Assembly (NCBI RefSeq): GCF_900163965.1
Contig: NZ_FULE01000006.1
Coordinates: forward strand, 46,015-110,014
Reading direction: 5' to 3'
DNA: 64,000 nt
DNA from: Vibrio ruber DSM 16370
GTDB lineage: Bacteria > Pseudomonadota > Gammaproteobacteria > Enterobacterales > Vibrionaceae
Shown in pieces: positions 1-10,080 of the stretch (within the stretch, counting starts at the first letter, position 1; every line of letters starts with the position of its first letter). Under the pieces are notes generated by a model. The model made no database searches. It saw only the letters and a program-made list of their open reading frames with translations, and had not been told where the DNA came from. The position numbers and the translations under genes are program-made.

Positions 1-338
1 GGAATATCGCAATCAACGGGATGTATCTGGTTAATCATGGCCCCCGGGGAACCGCTCGTCATGCATTTAAGAACCTTAAATACAAAAGTGCCGGAAAATC
101 AGGAACCGCGCAGGTCTTCGGGCTCGCAGAAGGGGAAGAATATAATGCAGACGAACTCGCAGAACATTTGCGTGACCATGCACTGTTTACCGGATTTGCC
201 CCCGTCGAACATCCGCAAGCCATTGTGACAATCGTATTGGAAAATGCGGGAGGCGGTTCCAGTCATGGCGCTCCGGTTGTGCGCAAAATATTTGATCATA
301 TAATTCTAGATGAAGACCAACAAGAGAAGAAAGACTAA
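1..338 (+). CDS. mrdA: Penicillin-binding protein 2 (MrdA), C-terminal part
   Basis: This is the carboxy end of the class B transpeptidase that cross-links lateral-wall peptidoglycan in the elongasome, in the inner membrane facing the periplasm. The reading frame is open from base 3, so the start lies left of the window. The visible part carries the transpeptidase KSGTAQV box (the KS/TG-type motif that follows the SxxK and SxN motifs) and the typical tail in which ALFTGFAP and the glycine-rich [11 protein letters not shown] stretch precede the end. The stop overlaps the start of mrdB (TAATG), so the two are translationally coupled, as in the classic mrdAB operon. Identification rests on the motif and on the neighbours mrdB, rlpA and dacA. 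Confidence 0.93.
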   Translation, partial: NIAINGMYLVNHGPRGTARHAFKNLKYKSAGKSGTAQVFGLAEGEEYNADELAEHLRDHALFTGFAPVEHPQAIVTIVLENAGGGSSHGAPVVRKIFDHIILDEDQQEKKD

Positions 339-1459
339 TGGAATTTGATCCATCTACAGGCCAAAGCCGGGCATTCTTTGAACGTTTGCATATTGATCTT
401 CCGTTATTACTCGGTCTGCTGCTGGTCATGGGATTTGGACTGGTCGTCATGTACAGTGCCAGTGGCCAGAATATGGCAATGATGGAGCGTCAAGCAATGC
501 GGATGGTTTTAGCGCTGACCATTATGGTTATCCTTGCTCAGCTATCCCCACGAAGTTATGAATCTTTAGCACCTTTCCTGTTTTTCTGTGGTGTCTTATT
601 ACTCTTCGGGGTTTTGCTTGCCGGTGAAGTATCAAAAGGTGCGCAACGCTGGCTCGATATCGGTGTGATCCGGTTTCAGCCGTCAGAATTGCTCAAATTG
701 GCCGTGCCCTTGATGGTCGCACGCTATATCGGTAAACATCCGCTTCCCCCATCGATCAAAACTCTCGGTGTTTCATTGGTCATGGTCTTTGTACCCACGA
801 TTCTCATCGCCAAACAACCCGATTTAGGCACCTCGATTCTCATCGCAGCTTCCGGTATTTTTGTGATTTTCCTCGCCGGTATCAGCTGGCGTATCATTTT
901 TGCAGCCCTCTTTGCCACAGGGGCTTTTGTGCCGATCCTGTGGTTCTTTTTAATGCGTGAGTACCAAAAAGTACGTGTCCGGACATTATTCAACCCGGAA
1001 TCTGACCCGTTAGGTGCCGGCTATCACATTATCCAGAGTAAGATCGCCATCGGTTCAGGCGGCATTTTAGGCAAAGGCTGGTTACACGGCACCCAGTCAC
1101 AGCTTGAATTTTTACCGGAGCGCCATACCGACTTCATCTTTGCCGTTATCGCTGAAGAGTGGGGACTGATTGGCATTGTTGCTTTGCTGTCCGTTTATCT
1201 GTTTATTATCGGTCGTGGTCTCTATCTCGCCAGTAATGCCCAAACCGCTTTCGGAAAAATGATGGCGGGCAGTATCGTACTCAGCTTTTTTGTCTATGTG
1301 TTTGTCAATATTGGTATGGTGAGTGGAATTTTACCTGTTGTTGGCGTTCCGCTGCCATTAATCAGTTATGGTGGGACATCCATGGTTACTCTCATGGCAG
1401 GCTTTGGCATTCTGATGTCAATTCATACTCACCGAAAAGCATTTTCAAAGGCAATCTGA
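338..1459 (+). CDS. mrdB: RodA, SEDS peptidoglycan glycosyltransferase
   Basis: A 373-residue polytopic inner-membrane protein of the SEDS family that polymerises lipid II glycan strands with PBP2 during rod elongation. It begins with a cytoplasmic stretch followed by about ten hydrophobic helices. Conserved SEDS signatures are visible: AQRWLDIG and FQPSELLKL near residues 105-125, and the long periplasmic loop with [16 protein letters not shown]. The final helices carry [11 protein letters not shown]. Length is normal for RodA. It overlaps mrdA upstream (TAATG) and rlpA downstream (TGATG), so mrdA-mrdB-rlpA form one tightly coupled operon. Confidence 0.95.
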   Translation: MEFDPSTGQSRAFFERLHIDLPLLLGLLLVMGFGLVVMYSASGQNMAMMERQAMRMVLALTIMVILAQLSPRSYESLAPFLFFCGVLLLFGVLLAGEVSKGAQRWLDIGVIRFQPSELLKLAVPLMVARYIGKHPLPPSIKTLGVSLVMVFVPTILIAKQPDLGTSILIAASGIFVIFLAGISWRIIFAALFATGAFVPILWFFLMREYQKVRVRTLFNPESDPLGAGYHIIQSKIAIGSGGILGKGWLHGTQSQLEFLPERHTDFIFAVIAEEWGLIGIVALLSVYLFIIGRGLYLASNAQTAFGKMMAGSIVLSFFVYVFVNIGMVSGILPVVGVPLPLISYGGTSMVTLMAGFGILMSIHTHRKAFSKAI

Positions 1460-2253
1460 TGAGCATTCGACTGCTTCTTTATTATAGCGCAATCCTTTTA
1501 TCCATGGCTGGCTGTAGCTCTTCCGGCCGTTATGATATTCGTGATGATGTGGCCCCCAGACAACCCATCTCCGTTGATAATATCGAGGATGCCCATCCAA
1601 AGTACGAACCGTATAGTCTTGGCGGAAACAAAGACTATACCGTGCGAGGCAAGAAATATCATATCATCAAAAATCCCAAAGGATTCCGGGAACAAGGGCT
1701 TGCCTCATGGTATGGCAAAAAATTCCATGGTCATCAAACCTCCAATGGTGAGATTTATGACATGTATTCCATGACCGCAGCGCATAAAACCTTACCCATT
1801 CCCAGTTATGTCAGGGTCACAAACACCAATAATGGTAAGACAGCGATTGTGCGTGTCAATGACCGCGGACCTTTCCACACCGGGAGAATTATTGATTTAA
1901 GCTATGCCGCAGCATACAAGCTTGACGTCATCCGAACCGGTACAGCCCCAGTAAAAATAGAGGTACTCACTTATGACCGCCCAACCGTGACGGTGGCGGC
2001 TCCCCCGAAAAAGCATCAATCTGACTACGTCATTCAAGTTTCTTCTTCAGCACATTTGGAAAGAACCCGAACTTTATCGCAAGATTTGAGTCAGAAGTTA
2101 TCTGTAACCAGTTATATCGATAGCCTAAACGGTAGCCATCGGGTTTTTCTTGGCCCGTTTCATGACTACTCCCAGACTCAACAGACTCTGGAACAGGTAA
2201 AACAACTTGGCTACAGCACCGCCTTTATCAGGAAACACCGGCAGACACAATAA
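1459..2253 (+). CDS. rlpA: RlpA, septal-ring/denuded-glycan lytic transglycosylase lipoprotein
   Basis: A 264-residue outer-membrane lipoprotein. The signal peptide ends in a lipobox, LSMAGC, with the lipidated cysteine at residue 19. A double-psi beta-barrel domain (about residues 79-175) includes GLASWYGKKFHG and VNDRGPFHTGRIIDLS. A C-terminal SPOR domain (about 190-260, starting SDYVIQVSSS) would bind denuded peptidoglycan. In Pseudomonas the family cleaves naked glycan strands; in E. coli that activity has not been seen, so catalysis here is inferred. The start overlaps mrdB by TGATG. Confidence 0.93.
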   Translation: MSIRLLLYYSAILLSMAGCSSSGRYDIRDDVAPRQPISVDNIEDAHPKYEPYSLGGNKDYTVRGKKYHIIKNPKGFREQGLASWYGKKFHGHQTSNGEIYDMYSMTAAHKTLPIPSYVRVTNTNNGKTAIVRVNDRGPFHTGRIIDLSYAAAYKLDVIRTGTAPVKIEVLTYDRPTVTVAAPPKKHQSDYVIQVSSSAHLERTRTLSQDLSQKLSVTSYIDSLNGSHRVFLGPFHDYSQTQQTLEQVKQLGYSTAFIRKHRQTQ

Positions 2254-2351
2254 AAACCGGAAAATCTGGCCGAATCGCCCTTTGGGTCTGGCTTGAGAAA
2301 ATGAGTTTCTGTTAAGATATACATAACTAATTGTAAAATTCTGCATTTATC

Positions 2352-3530
2352 ATGAATAAAAAAATATTTTTGAAGTCGATTTCTACTCCTTTTATTGCCT
2401 TAGCGGCGATATTTACATTCACTGCTTCAGCCTCTCCTATTGTGGTTCCGGATGCACCTCAAATTGCAGCCAGAGGCTATGTTCTGATGGATTATCATTC
2501 AGGTAAAGTCCTTGCAGAAAAAGAGATGAACACCAAGCTGCCGCCAGCCAGCTTGACTAAAATGATGACCAGTTATGTCATCGGCCAAGAGCTGGCTCGT
2601 GGCAACATCTCCCCTGATGACGATGTGGTTATCAGTAAAAACGCCTGGGCGAAAAACTTCCCGGACTCCTCCAAAATGTTCATTGAAGTCGGGACAACCG
2701 TCAAAGTGAAAGACCTGAACCGCGGTATCATTATCCAATCCGGCAATGATGCTTGTGTTGCGATGGCTGAACATGTTGCAGGGTCTGAGGATGCGTTTGT
2801 CGATTTGATGAATGCCTGGGCCAACACCATCGGTATGAAGAATACCCATTTTGAAAACGTGCATGGGCTGGATCACGGCAATCACTATTCAACCCCTTAT
2901 GATATGGCAATTTTGGCGCAAGCACTGATTCGCGATGTGCCGAACGAATATAAACTATATTCTGAAAAGAAATTTACCTATAACGGGATTACCCAATATA
3001 ACCGGAATGGCTTGCTCTGGGATAAGAGCATGAATGTTGATGGCATCAAAACAGGCCACACCAGCCATGCAGGCTACAGCCTCGTGAGTTCAGCAACCGA
3101 AGGCAACATGCGTTTGATTGCTGTAGTAATGGGCACCAAAAGTGCCAATGCACGTAAATCCGAAAGTAAAAAACTGCTGAGCTACGGCTTCCGCTTCTTT
3201 GAAACTGTCGCACCGCATAAAGCCGGAGAAACTTTCATTAACGAACGTATCTGGATGGGTAACAAAGACACGGTCGCCCTCGGTGTTGATAAAGATACTT
3301 ATGTCACGTTACCAAGAGGACAAGCGAAAAACCTGAAAGCCAGTTTCGTTTTAGAGAAAGAGCTGGAAGCACCGATTAAAAAAGGTGATGTCGTCGGTAA
3401 GCTTTACTATCAGCTCGAAGGTAAAGATGTGGCTCAATATCCGTTAATCGCACTGGAAGATGTCCAGAAAGGTGGTATTTTCAGTCGCTTATGGGACTAT
3501 ATCATCTTGTTATTTAAAGGATTATTCTAA
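2352..3530 (+). CDS. dacA: D-alanyl-D-alanine carboxypeptidase (PBP5/6 type)
   Basis: A 392-residue periplasmic low-molecular-weight PBP that trims the terminal D-Ala from pentapeptide stems. The signal peptide spans about residues 1-28. The three catalytic boxes are present: SLTK with Ser67 and Lys70, SGN near residue 131, and KTG near residue 235 (IKTGHTSHAGYS). A C-terminal beta domain is followed by an amphipathic membrane anchor, RLWDYIILLFKGLF. Length matches the family. A 98-base gap separates it from rlpA, so it probably has its own promoter. A clear terminator follows at 3569-3598. Confidence 0.95.
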   Translation: MNKKIFLKSISTPFIALAAIFTFTASASPIVVPDAPQIAARGYVLMDYHSGKVLAEKEMNTKLPPASLTKMMTSYVIGQELARGNISPDDDVVISKNAWAKNFPDSSKMFIEVGTTVKVKDLNRGIIIQSGNDACVAMAEHVAGSEDAFVDLMNAWANTIGMKNTHFENVHGLDHGNHYSTPYDMAILAQALIRDVPNEYKLYSEKKFTYNGITQYNRNGLLWDKSMNVDGIKTGHTSHAGYSLVSSATEGNMRLIAVVMGTKSANARKSESKKLLSYGFRFFETVAPHKAGETFINERIWMGNKDTVALGVDKDTYVTLPRGQAKNLKASFVLEKELEAPIKKGDVVGKLYYQLEGKDVAQYPLIALEDVQKGGIFSRLWDYIILLFKGLF

Positions 3531-3568
3531 TCCGGTTCATCATGTGATGTAGCATTCACTGCCAATAA

Positions 3569-3598
3569 AAAGCCTGATTTAATATCAGGCTTTTTATT
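3569..3598 (+). terminator. Intrinsic terminator after dacA
   Basis: Perfect stem AGCCTGAT / ATCAGGCT with a short loop, flanked by A-rich and T-rich runs (CTTTTTATTTT). It sits between dacA and the convergent kinase gene and may work in both directions. Confidence 0.85.
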
Positions 3599-3662
3599 TT
3601 GGCGGACTTTTTCATTTTGGTACCATCCGCATCTCCGTTCTATCGAGCAATTTCCCCCAAAG

Positions 3663-5570
3663 CTATATACTGGTTGTTGATTGCTCACCCCGCGCGGACA
3701 ACCGTTTTGGCCAGAGTAATGACTCACGACGCAAAACTCTTTCGATATCTTTAAGCTGCGCAGGTTTGGGCAGTACATCATCCATGCCGCATATTTTGTA
3801 CTGCTCAATATCGTCCTCACTGGTATTAGCCGTATAAGCAACGATATAAGGCTGCTTCATCTCCGTCTGACGGCGAATTTCACGGGTTGCTTCCATACCA
3901 TTCATCTTACTCATGTAGATGTCCATTAAGATCACATCGTAATGACTGTTTTGTACGGTCTTCAACACCAAAGTGCCGTCTTCGATGGTGTAAACCCGGT
4001 GACCTAACTTTTCCAGCATGAACCGTGCTAATGATTGATTCAGTGAACTATCATCAACCACCAGAATATTCAGTGGCGTACAATGCCGAATCGGCTGTCC
4101 GTCGTTACCGGATGGGTCACTGACCGGCTCGACAACCTGATAGGGAATCTCAAACCAAAATGTTGCACCGAACCCGGGCATACTCTCAACCTGAATATCT
4201 CCCCCCATCATTTCAACAAAACTCTTACAAATCGAAAGTCCTAACCCTGTGCCTCCGACATGGGATCCAACTTGCATAAATGGTTGAAAAAGACGTTTCA
4301 GGTGTTCCTGTTCGATGCCAACCCCTGAATCTTTAATCTTAAACACAAGGCGGGGATCGCTGGCATCGCACGCTAAACTAACAATGAGGTGAATTTCACC
4401 GTGATAAGTGAACTTGGCGGCATTGCCTAACAAATTGATCAAAATCTGCTGCAATTTTTTGGGATCACTGCGGATGTATTGGGGAACATCATCACCAATA
4501 TCGTAGCTCAGTTGAATCTCCGGAGATTTCAGTTGCGGACGAATTAAATCAATCACCGTCGATATCAGTGGACGAAGCTCGAAATTGTCAGGCTCAAAGG
4601 TAATTTTATCCGCCTCGATTTTCGACAGATCAAGGATATCATTGACAATCGCCAGTAATGAACTCCCACCAGACTCAATAATATTGAGAAACTCCTGCTG
4701 CTTCGCATCCAGACGAGAGTGACTCAACAACTCGGTTGCACCGAGAATACCATTCAGTGGTGTTCTTATTTCATGACTCATCACCGCGACAAACTTACTT
4801 TTGGCCCGATTGGCGGACTCCGCAGCTTTTCTGGCGGCCTGAAGCGCAGCAGTACTGCGGCGTAACTGCATTAAATTATGTCGGATGTAGGTTAAATAAA
4901 CACCCACCAGAATACTGAAATTGATAAAGAGGAAAATAGAAAATCCGGCCAACCGAAGTCGGGTCTCTCCTTCCTCTTCTTTCTGGTGTGCGTAATACTC
5001 TCGCATCGACATCTCGGCTGCCGCAATATAACGCGAACCATCAGCAGAACGCATCGGGACGAAAACAGCGCGAAAATCGCCCCAATGGTCATCATAATCC
5101 GCCCATATAATTCGATTTTCGTGTAATGCAGTCAGTAATTGATGACTGGCATCAGGATAGGGATCGAAGAAGCGGACATAAGTATTATTTTTCAACTCAT
5201 CTTCGGACGCACTGGATGAAACGAGTACCGCCTGCCCATGTCGCTCAATCACCGTATAAATATAAGTCAGATCCATCTTTCTGCTATATTCGGTTAATCG
5301 CTCGATAGCATGCCAATCTTCCGCTTCTGTTTTGGAGTGCTTATCGACTAATCCATCATGGTAATGCTCTCCCAACACCGCAGAGGCAACCAGAGCACCA
5401 TGATAGAGCCGATTGTTCAGATCATCTTCAATCGACTGCTTTGCTTGTACATAAAGATATGCCACAAAAGAAATACAGGAAATCACATACACACAACTGA
5501 ACAGAACAAACTTCCACGTTTCTTTAATCCGAAATCTTTTACGATGAGCGTTTTTAGCAACCTGCTGCAT
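3663..5570 (-). CDS. Hybrid sensor histidine kinase with receiver domain
   Basis: A 635-residue inner-membrane hybrid kinase. Order of parts: TM1 at about 20-41, a periplasmic sensor region of about 165 residues, TM2 at about 207-228, no obvious HAMP but a short coiled coil, then HisKA with [10 protein letters not shown] (His266), HATPase_c (N box [11 protein letters not shown]1 DSGVGIE, G2 GGTGLGLS), and a C-terminal REC domain (about 501-615). In REC the acidic pair is Asp506-Asp507, the phospho-acceptor is Asp550 and Lys602 is conserved. There is no HPt domain and no adjacent response regulator, so its phosphorelay partner is elsewhere. The ligand is unknown. It is convergent with dacA and divergent from ybeD, splitting an otherwise conserved dacA-ybeD-lipB-lipA order. 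Confidence 0.9.
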   Translation of the reverse strand: MQQVAKNAHRKRFRIKETWKFVLFSCVYVISCISFVAYLYVQAKQSIEDDLNNRLYHGALVASAVLGEHYHDGLVDKHSKTEAEDWHAIERLTEYSRKMDLTYIYTVIERHGQAVLVSSSASEDELKNNTYVRFFDPYPDASHQLLTALHENRIIWADYDDHWGDFRAVFVPMRSADGSRYIAAAEMSMREYYAHQKEEEGETRLRLAGFSIFLFINFSILVGVYLTYIRHNLMQLRRSTAALQAARKAAESANRAKSKFVAVMSHEIRTPLNGILGATELLSHSRLDAKQQEFLNIIESGGSSLLAIVNDILDLSKIEADKITFEPDNFELRPLISTVIDLIRPQLKSPEIQLSYDIGDDVPQYIRSDPKKLQQILINLLGNAAKFTYHGEIHLIVSLACDASDPRLVFKIKDSGVGIEQEHLKRLFQPFMQVGSHVGGTGLGLSICKSFVEMMGGDIQVESMPGFGATFWFEIPYQVVEPVSDPSGNDGQPIRHCTPLNILVVDDSSLNQSLARFMLEKLGHRVYTIEDGTLVLKTVQNSHYDVILMDIYMSKMNGMEATREIRRQTEMKQPYIVAYTANTSEDDIEQYKICGMDDVLPKPAQLKDIERVLRRESLLWPKRLSARGEQSTTSI

Positions 5571-5877
5571 TATTTCTTAACCTACTAAACTCACGACAAA
5601 ATCAATGTCATCTCTACCAGAATAACCCCAAGATGCAGTTTCAGCATATACCAATCAGTTGCATAAACGATATGCTCAATATAAAACTTACCGCGCTCGA
5701 ACACCCTCATCTGCATGGCATTTCACTAACATATTAATCTTTATACATTTATTTTTTCTCCAGAACCACTCCCTTCACACATACACCATTCAGGTAAATT
5801 CATAATAAGAATATCAACTCACTTTATATAACTAAAATCATTCAATAAACCGCTAAAGTTTGCGATAAACCACACAA
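5571..5877. other. AT-rich gap between kinase and ybeD
   Basis: About 300 bases without a convincing gene. It should hold the minus-strand promoter of the kinase, which I could not place. The right-hand side leads into the palindrome and promoter listed separately. Confidence 0.5.
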
Positions 5878-5896
5878 ATGCACACAATTTGTGCAT
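5878..5896. promoter_or_regulatory. 19-bp palindrome upstream of the ybeD promoter
   Basis: ATGCACA-CAATT-TGTGCAT has perfect 7-base arms. It lies 11 bases upstream of the -35 box at 5908, a typical position for an activator or repressor site. I do not recognise the cognate regulator. Confidence 0.5.
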
Positions 5897-5907
5897 GAAA
5901 GTGTATC

Positions 5908-5936
5908 TTGAGATCCGTGTCATTAATCAGTATTAT
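5908..5936 (+). promoter_or_regulatory. Sigma-70-type promoter of ybeD
   Basis: -35 TTGAGA (5908-5913), 17-base spacer, -10 TATTAT (5931-5936). Transcription would start near 5943, about 30 bases before the ybeD ATG. The -35 TTG is in frame with ybeD but is not a start codon. Confidence 0.65.
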
Positions 5937-5973
5937 GCCCCCCTATCTACCGACCTCAGCCGGAGTTGCGCTT

Positions 5974-6252
5974 ATGTTGACAATAAACTCAGATGCTAAA
6001 TTGAAAGACTTGCTTGAATTTCCTTGTTCATTTACTTACAAGGTTATGGGCCATGCGAAACCGGAATTACCAGAGCTGGTTCTTGAGGTCATTCAGCGTC
6101 ATGCTCCCGGTGATTACAGCCCGACCGTGAAACCCAGCGCCAAAGGAAACTATCATTCAGTTTCCGTCAATATCACCGCAACATCGATCGAACAGGTCGA
6201 GACACTCTACAAAGAGCTCGGTGAGATCGATATTGTACGCATGGTTCTGTAA
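5974..6252 (+). CDS. ybeD: YbeD-family (UPF0250) small regulatory-like protein
   Basis: A 92-residue protein of the YbeD/UPF0250 family, recognised by [28 protein letters not shown] and the end IDIVRMVL. E. coli YbeD has 87 residues and an ACT-like fold; its function is not established. The start at 5974 is chosen because it has an upstream GGAG, matches family length, and sits downstream of the promoter; longer in-frame starts would fall within the promoter. It precedes lipB as in many gammaproteobacteria, although here a terminator-like hairpin separates the two. Confidence 0.9.
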   Translation: MLTINSDAKLKDLLEFPCSFTYKVMGHAKPELPELVLEVIQRHAPGDYSPTVKPSAKGNYHSVSVNITATSIEQVETLYKELGEIDIVRMVL

Positions 6253-6357
6253 ACGGTACAAATAACGGCATCACCCCAAATTCTATAAAATTTTGATAAA
6301 TTCAATTTTTTTTGAAAGATAACAACGATAATCTTTCCTTATTAATCAAATCGTTAA

Positions 6358-6389
6358 AATGGCTTCCCCGAAGGTGGGGCCATTTTTTA
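6358..6389 (+). terminator. Terminator-like hairpin after ybeD
   Basis: AATGG...CCCC pairs with GGGG...CCATT (one side bulged), followed by TTTTTTAT. It probably ends or attenuates the ybeD transcript before lipB. Confidence 0.6.
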
Positions 6390-6464
6390 TCATCATTCAG
6401 TAGTTCCATAGCTCGAAGCAGTTTATAATCCAAATACTTTATTTATCGCGGATGAGTCATACCT

Positions 6465-7112
6465 ATGAAGAACCAACTCGTTATTAAACGACTCGGTCAA
6501 CAAGACTATCAGCCTATCTGGCAAGCGATGCACGATTTTACCGACCAGCGAACGAATGAAACCTGTGATGAAGTCTGGCTGGTTGAACACAATCCTGTTT
6601 TTACTCAGGGTCAAGCCGGAAAAGCAGAACATATTCTCAACCCGGGTGACATCCCCGTCTTTCAAAGTGACCGCGGCGGACAAGTCACCTATCATGGTCC
6701 CGGACAACTGGTCGTTTATTTCCTGCTCGATTTAAAACGGAAAAAGCTTGGCGTCAGAGAACTCGTCACACACATTGAAAATATCGTCATCGAAACCCTG
6801 AATGCATTTGAGATTCAGTCACAGGCCAGAGCTGATGCGCCCGGAGTGTATGTCGAAAATAAAAAAATCTGTTCTCTGGGTCTGCGGATTCGCAGAGGCT
6901 GCTCTTTTCATGGGCTGGCCCTGAATGTCAATATGGATTTATCACCATTTTTAAGAATTAATCCTTGTGGTTATCAAGGTATGGAGATGGTTCAGGTCAG
7001 CGAGCTCGGTGGTCCGTCCGATATCCACACCGTCGAAGAACAACTTATCAAAACGCTTGTAACAACACTGGGTTACGAGCATACAGAATTCAAGACAGAA
7101 GCAATATCATGA
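6465..7112 (+). CDS. lipB: Octanoyl-[acyl-carrier-protein]:protein N-octanoyltransferase
   Basis: A 215-residue LipB. It moves octanoate from ACP to the lipoyl domains of 2-oxo-acid dehydrogenases and GcvH, the first step of de novo lipoate assembly. Visible motifs are [15 protein letters not shown] (about 69-83), the catalytic lysine in [10 protein letters not shown] (Lys134), [13 protein letters not shown], and the catalytic Cys168 in INPCGYQGM. Length equals the family norm. The TGA stop overlaps the lipA start (ATGA), coupling the two enzymes of the pathway. Confidence 0.95.
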   Translation: MKNQLVIKRLGQQDYQPIWQAMHDFTDQRTNETCDEVWLVEHNPVFTQGQAGKAEHILNPGDIPVFQSDRGGQVTYHGPGQLVVYFLLDLKRKKLGVRELVTHIENIVIETLNAFEIQSQARADAPGVYVENKKICSLGLRIRRGCSFHGLALNVNMDLSPFLRINPCGYQGMEMVQVSELGGPSDIHTVEEQLIKTLVTTLGYEHTEFKTEAIS

Positions 7113-8074
7113 GCAAACCAATTCAAATGGAAAAAGGCGTCAAATACCGTGACGCTGACAAAATGGCGCTGATTCCGGTCAAAAATATGCCGACCGAACA
7201 GAAAGAGCAACTGCGTAAACCCGAGTGGATGAAGATTAAGCTGCCGGCAGATAGCCAGCGCATTCAGGATATAAAATCCGCCATGCGTAAGAATAATCTG
7301 CACTCGGTCTGTGAAGAAGCATCCTGCCCGAATCTGGCAGAATGTTTTAATCATGGCACCGCGACTTTCATGATTCTGGGAGCCATCTGTACCCGTCGCT
7401 GCCCGTTCTGTGATGTTGCTCATGGGCGTCCTTTAACACCGGATGCGCAAGAACCCCACAAACTTGCCCAGACTATCCGGGACATGAAGCTCAGATATGT
7501 GGTCATCACATCAGTTGACCGGGATGATTTACGTGATGGCGGCGCTCAACATTTTGTGGACTGTAACCGGGAGATCCGGGCACTCAACCCTGATATTCGT
7601 ATCGAAACGCTGGTGCCTGATTTTAGAGGCCGGATGGATACAGCTCTGGATATCCTGAAAGATAACCCGCCAGATGTGTTTAATCACAATCTGGAAACCG
7701 CCCCTCGTCTGTACCGAAAAGTCAGACCCGGAGCAAACTACAAATGGTCGCTTGAATTGCTCCAAAAATTCAAGCAGCAACACCCGGATATCCCAACCAA
7801 ATCAGGCCTGATGATGGGACTGGGTGAAACCAAAGAAGAGATTGTCGAAGTGCTTAAAGATCTACGAGCACATGGTGTCACCATGCTGACTTTGGGCCAA
7901 TATCTGGCACCGAGTCGTCATCACCTGCCCGTTGAACGGTATGTGCCACCGGAAGAATTTGATGAACTGAAAGATATTGCGCTTGAGCTAGGCTTCACCC
8001 ATGCCGCATGTGGGCCGTTTGTTCGTTCATCCTATCATGCCGATCTGCAGGCTAAAGGCGTTGAAGTAAAATAA
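7109..8074 (+). CDS. lipA: Lipoyl synthase (radical SAM)
   Basis: A 321-residue radical SAM enzyme that inserts two sulfurs into the protein-bound octanoyl group. It has the auxiliary cluster motif [12 protein letters not shown] (CX4CX5C), the radical SAM motif CTRRCPFC (CX3CX2C), and the conserved C-terminal serine in VRSSYHAD. The start at 7109 overlaps the lipB stop as ATGA and gives normal length; the frame is open further upstream but that part lies inside lipB and is not needed. Confidence 0.96.
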   Translation: MSKPIQMEKGVKYRDADKMALIPVKNMPTEQKEQLRKPEWMKIKLPADSQRIQDIKSAMRKNNLHSVCEEASCPNLAECFNHGTATFMILGAICTRRCPFCDVAHGRPLTPDAQEPHKLAQTIRDMKLRYVVITSVDRDDLRDGGAQHFVDCNREIRALNPDIRIETLVPDFRGRMDTALDILKDNPPDVFNHNLETAPRLYRKVRPGANYKWSLELLQKFKQQHPDIPTKSGLMMGLGETKEEIVEVLKDLRAHGVTMLTLGQYLAPSRHHLPVERYVPPEEFDELKDIALELGFTHAACGPFVRSSYHADLQAKGVEVK

Positions 8075-8082
8075 CCCGGATT

Positions 8083-8101
8083 GCCGGTGCATTGCACCGG
8101 C
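8083..8101. repeat. Perfect GC-rich inverted repeat after lipA
   Basis: GCCGGTGCA-T-TGCACCGGC. A strong stem-loop just after the lipA stop, without a following T run. It may stabilise the 3' end or support factor-dependent termination. Confidence 0.4.
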
Positions 8102-8266
8102 CTGATTCAGCTCTGCGGCACTATCTCTCATATCAATGCTTTGGCTCCCCTCTCCCGATAGCAAATGTGAAACAATTGCCATAATTTGAGTTGTAATATT
8201 GAATCTATGATGGTTGTTCTATAGGCTAGAGAACAACTTGAACTCACTGTCGATGTAAGGATATAT

Positions 8267-8602
8267 ATGATGAAAACGGCCACTATCTGGGGCATTATCG
8301 GACTCTCGGTCACACTCGCAGGCTGTGCTTCGAATACCAAAGAAGATAACTACCGTGAAGCATCTTTCGAACTTTGTAATACCGACGTGAAAGTCTACTC
8401 ACTGGATAATGCGGGACGCGTTCGTATCGTTTGTGCTGACGGCTCTAAATTTGCACTCAAATCAGAAGACACACTCGAAGTGATGCGTGGGATCAATATT
8501 GACTACTGTGACGGTGAAGGGTTAGGTAAGTTTACTGAGAGTGAAAGCTACTACCTATTCAAATGTAAGTCAGGTACCACACTAAGTATCTCTAAAGATT
8601 AA
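8267..8602 (+). CDS. Small putative lipoprotein of unknown function
   Basis: A 111-residue protein with a signal peptide and lipobox (TLAGC, Cys20). The mature part is about 90 residues, with five further cysteine-containing or aromatic segments (ELCNTD, IVCADGS, DYCDGE, FKCKSG) that suggest a compact beta-rich, possibly disulfide-bonded domain. TAAGGA lies 5 bases before the first ATG; the second ATG at 8270 is equally possible. I do not recognise the family. It stands alone between lipA and the convergent glyA. Confidence 0.75.
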   Translation: MMKTATIWGIIGLSVTLAGCASNTKEDNYREASFELCNTDVKVYSLDNAGRVRIVCADGSKFALKSEDTLEVMRGINIDYCDGEGLGKFTESESYYLFKCKSGTTLSISKD

Positions 8603-8702
8603 TCCCCGCGTTTGAGATGATGTGATATTTTCTGGCACTTTACTGTTTCACTAGCACTTTTGAATCTCTTGCTTGGTTGTGAATGCACCTTATCTCAAAA
8701 CA

Positions 8703-8732
8703 ACAAACCCGCTTAAAAGCGGGTTTATTTTT
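8703..8732. terminator. Bidirectional terminator between lipoprotein gene and glyA
   Basis: AAACCCGCTT / AAGCGGGTTT hairpin followed by TATTTTTAT on the plus strand and TTTGTTGTTTTG on the minus strand, placed between two convergent genes. Confidence 0.8.
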
Positions 8733-8757
8733 ATCATCGCAATGCAGATAAGATAGC

Positions 8758-10008
8758 TTATGCGTAGACAGGCAGACGCTTACAAACTTCAAGAACTTTT
8801 GCTTTCGTCGCGTCAATCACGCTTGGGTCATTGATGTTATCCAGCACATCACACATCCAGTTAGCCAACTCTTTTGCATCTTCAGCAGTGAAACCACGTC
8901 GAGTAATCGCAGGCGTGCCGACACGAATCCCTGAAGTCACAAACGGACTACGCGGGTCATTTGGCACAGAGTTCTTATTCACGGTAATATTCGCTGCACC
9001 GAGAGCTGCATCCGCTTCTTTACCTGTGATATCTTTGTCGATCAGATCAACCAAGAAAAGGTGGTTTTCGGTACTGTTAGAAACAATTTGATATCCACGC
9101 GCCTGAAACTGAGCAACCATCGCTTTGGCATTTTGCACCACACGTTCCTGATAAGATTTAAATTCAGGCTCCATCGCTTCTTTGAACGCTACCGCTTTTG
9201 CCGCAATCACATGCATCAGAGGACCACCCTGACCACCGGGGAATACCGCAGAGTTCAGTTTTTTGTACATCTCTTCACCCGCGTTTGACAAAATCAAACC
9301 GCCACGAGGGCCAGCCAATGTTTTGTGCGTTGTTGTTGTCACGACATGCGCATGAGGAACAGGTGTCGGATAAACACCGGCAGCAATCAAACCGGCTACA
9401 TGTGCCATATCGACAAACAGGTAAGCACCGACTTTATCAGCGATTTCACGCATCCGCGCCCAATCCACAACCTGAGAATAAGCAGAGAATCCACCGATAA
9501 TCATTTTCGGTTTATGTTCGACAGCCAGAGATTCCATTTCGTCGTAGTTAATCTGGCCACTTTCATCAATCCCATAAGGAATCACATGATAGTGTTTACC
9601 AGAGAAATTGACCGGAGAACCGTGAGTTAAGTGACCACCATGAGCCAGACTCATCCCTAAAACGGTATCACCGGGATTCAACAATGCCATGTATACCGCA
9701 CTGTTCGCCTGAGAACCTGAGTGAGGCTGAACGTTTGCGTATTCACAGTTAAACAGTTTACATGCGCGTTCAATCGCTAATGTTTCAACTTTATCGACAT
9801 ACTCGCAACCACCATAATAGCGCTTACCGGGATAGCCTTCAGCATACTTATTGGTCAGCTGAGAACCTTGAGCTTCCATGACGCGTGGGCTGGTGTAGTT
9901 TTCTGAAGCAATAAGTTCAATGTGTTCTTCCTGACGAAGAGTTTCTTCTTGAATGGCTGCGAAAAGATCCGCATCATAATCAGCGATATTCATATCACGC
10001 TTAAGCAT
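8758..10008 (-). CDS. glyA: Serine hydroxymethyltransferase
   Basis: A 416-residue PLP enzyme that converts serine and tetrahydrofolate to glycine and methylene-THF, the main one-carbon source for purines and methionine. It carries the PLP lysine in [14 protein letters not shown] (Lys229) and the typical N-terminal [12 protein letters not shown]. The start at 10008 follows CAGGAGATACAG, a good ribosome site, and matches the family length; an in-frame extension to 10083 would include the PurR operator and is rejected. The upstream PurR box and possible links to GcvA/GcvB elsewhere in the window fit glycine and purine control. Confidence 0.97.
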   Translation of the reverse strand: MLKRDMNIADYDADLFAAIQEETLRQEEHIELIASENYTSPRVMEAQGSQLTNKYAEGYPGKRYYGGCEYVDKVETLAIERACKLFNCEYANVQPHSGSQANSAVYMALLNPGDTVLGMSLAHGGHLTHGSPVNFSGKHYHVIPYGIDESGQINYDEMESLAVEHKPKMIIGGFSAYSQVVDWARMREIADKVGAYLFVDMAHVAGLIAAGVYPTPVPHAHVVTTTTHKTLAGPRGGLILSNAGEEMYKKLNSAVFPGGQGGPLMHVIAAKAVAFKEAMEPEFKSYQERVVQNAKAMVAQFQARGYQIVSNSTENHLFLVDLIDKDITGKEADAALGAANITVNKNSVPNDPRSPFVTSGIRVGTPAITRRGFTAEDAKELANWMCDVLDNINDPSVIDATKAKVLEVCKRLPVYA

Positions 10009-10064
10009 CTGTATCTCCTGACTCAGATTGACTGGAAAGTTTAATAAAACTACATTTTGACTTA

Positions 10065-10080
10065 ACGCAAACGTTTTCGT
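10065..10080. promoter_or_regulatory. PurR operator of glyA
   Basis: ACGCAAACGTTTTCGT is an exact match to the classical 16-base PurR consensus. It lies 57 bases upstream of the glyA ATG and just downstream of a TAGAAT -10-like element (10098-10103, minus strand), a position suited to repression by purine-bound PurR. Confidence 0.85.

Noticed and set aside
5908..5973. Longer N-terminus for ybeD starting at 5908
   Set aside because: The TTG is the -35 box of a good promoter, and the family length fits the ATG at 5974.
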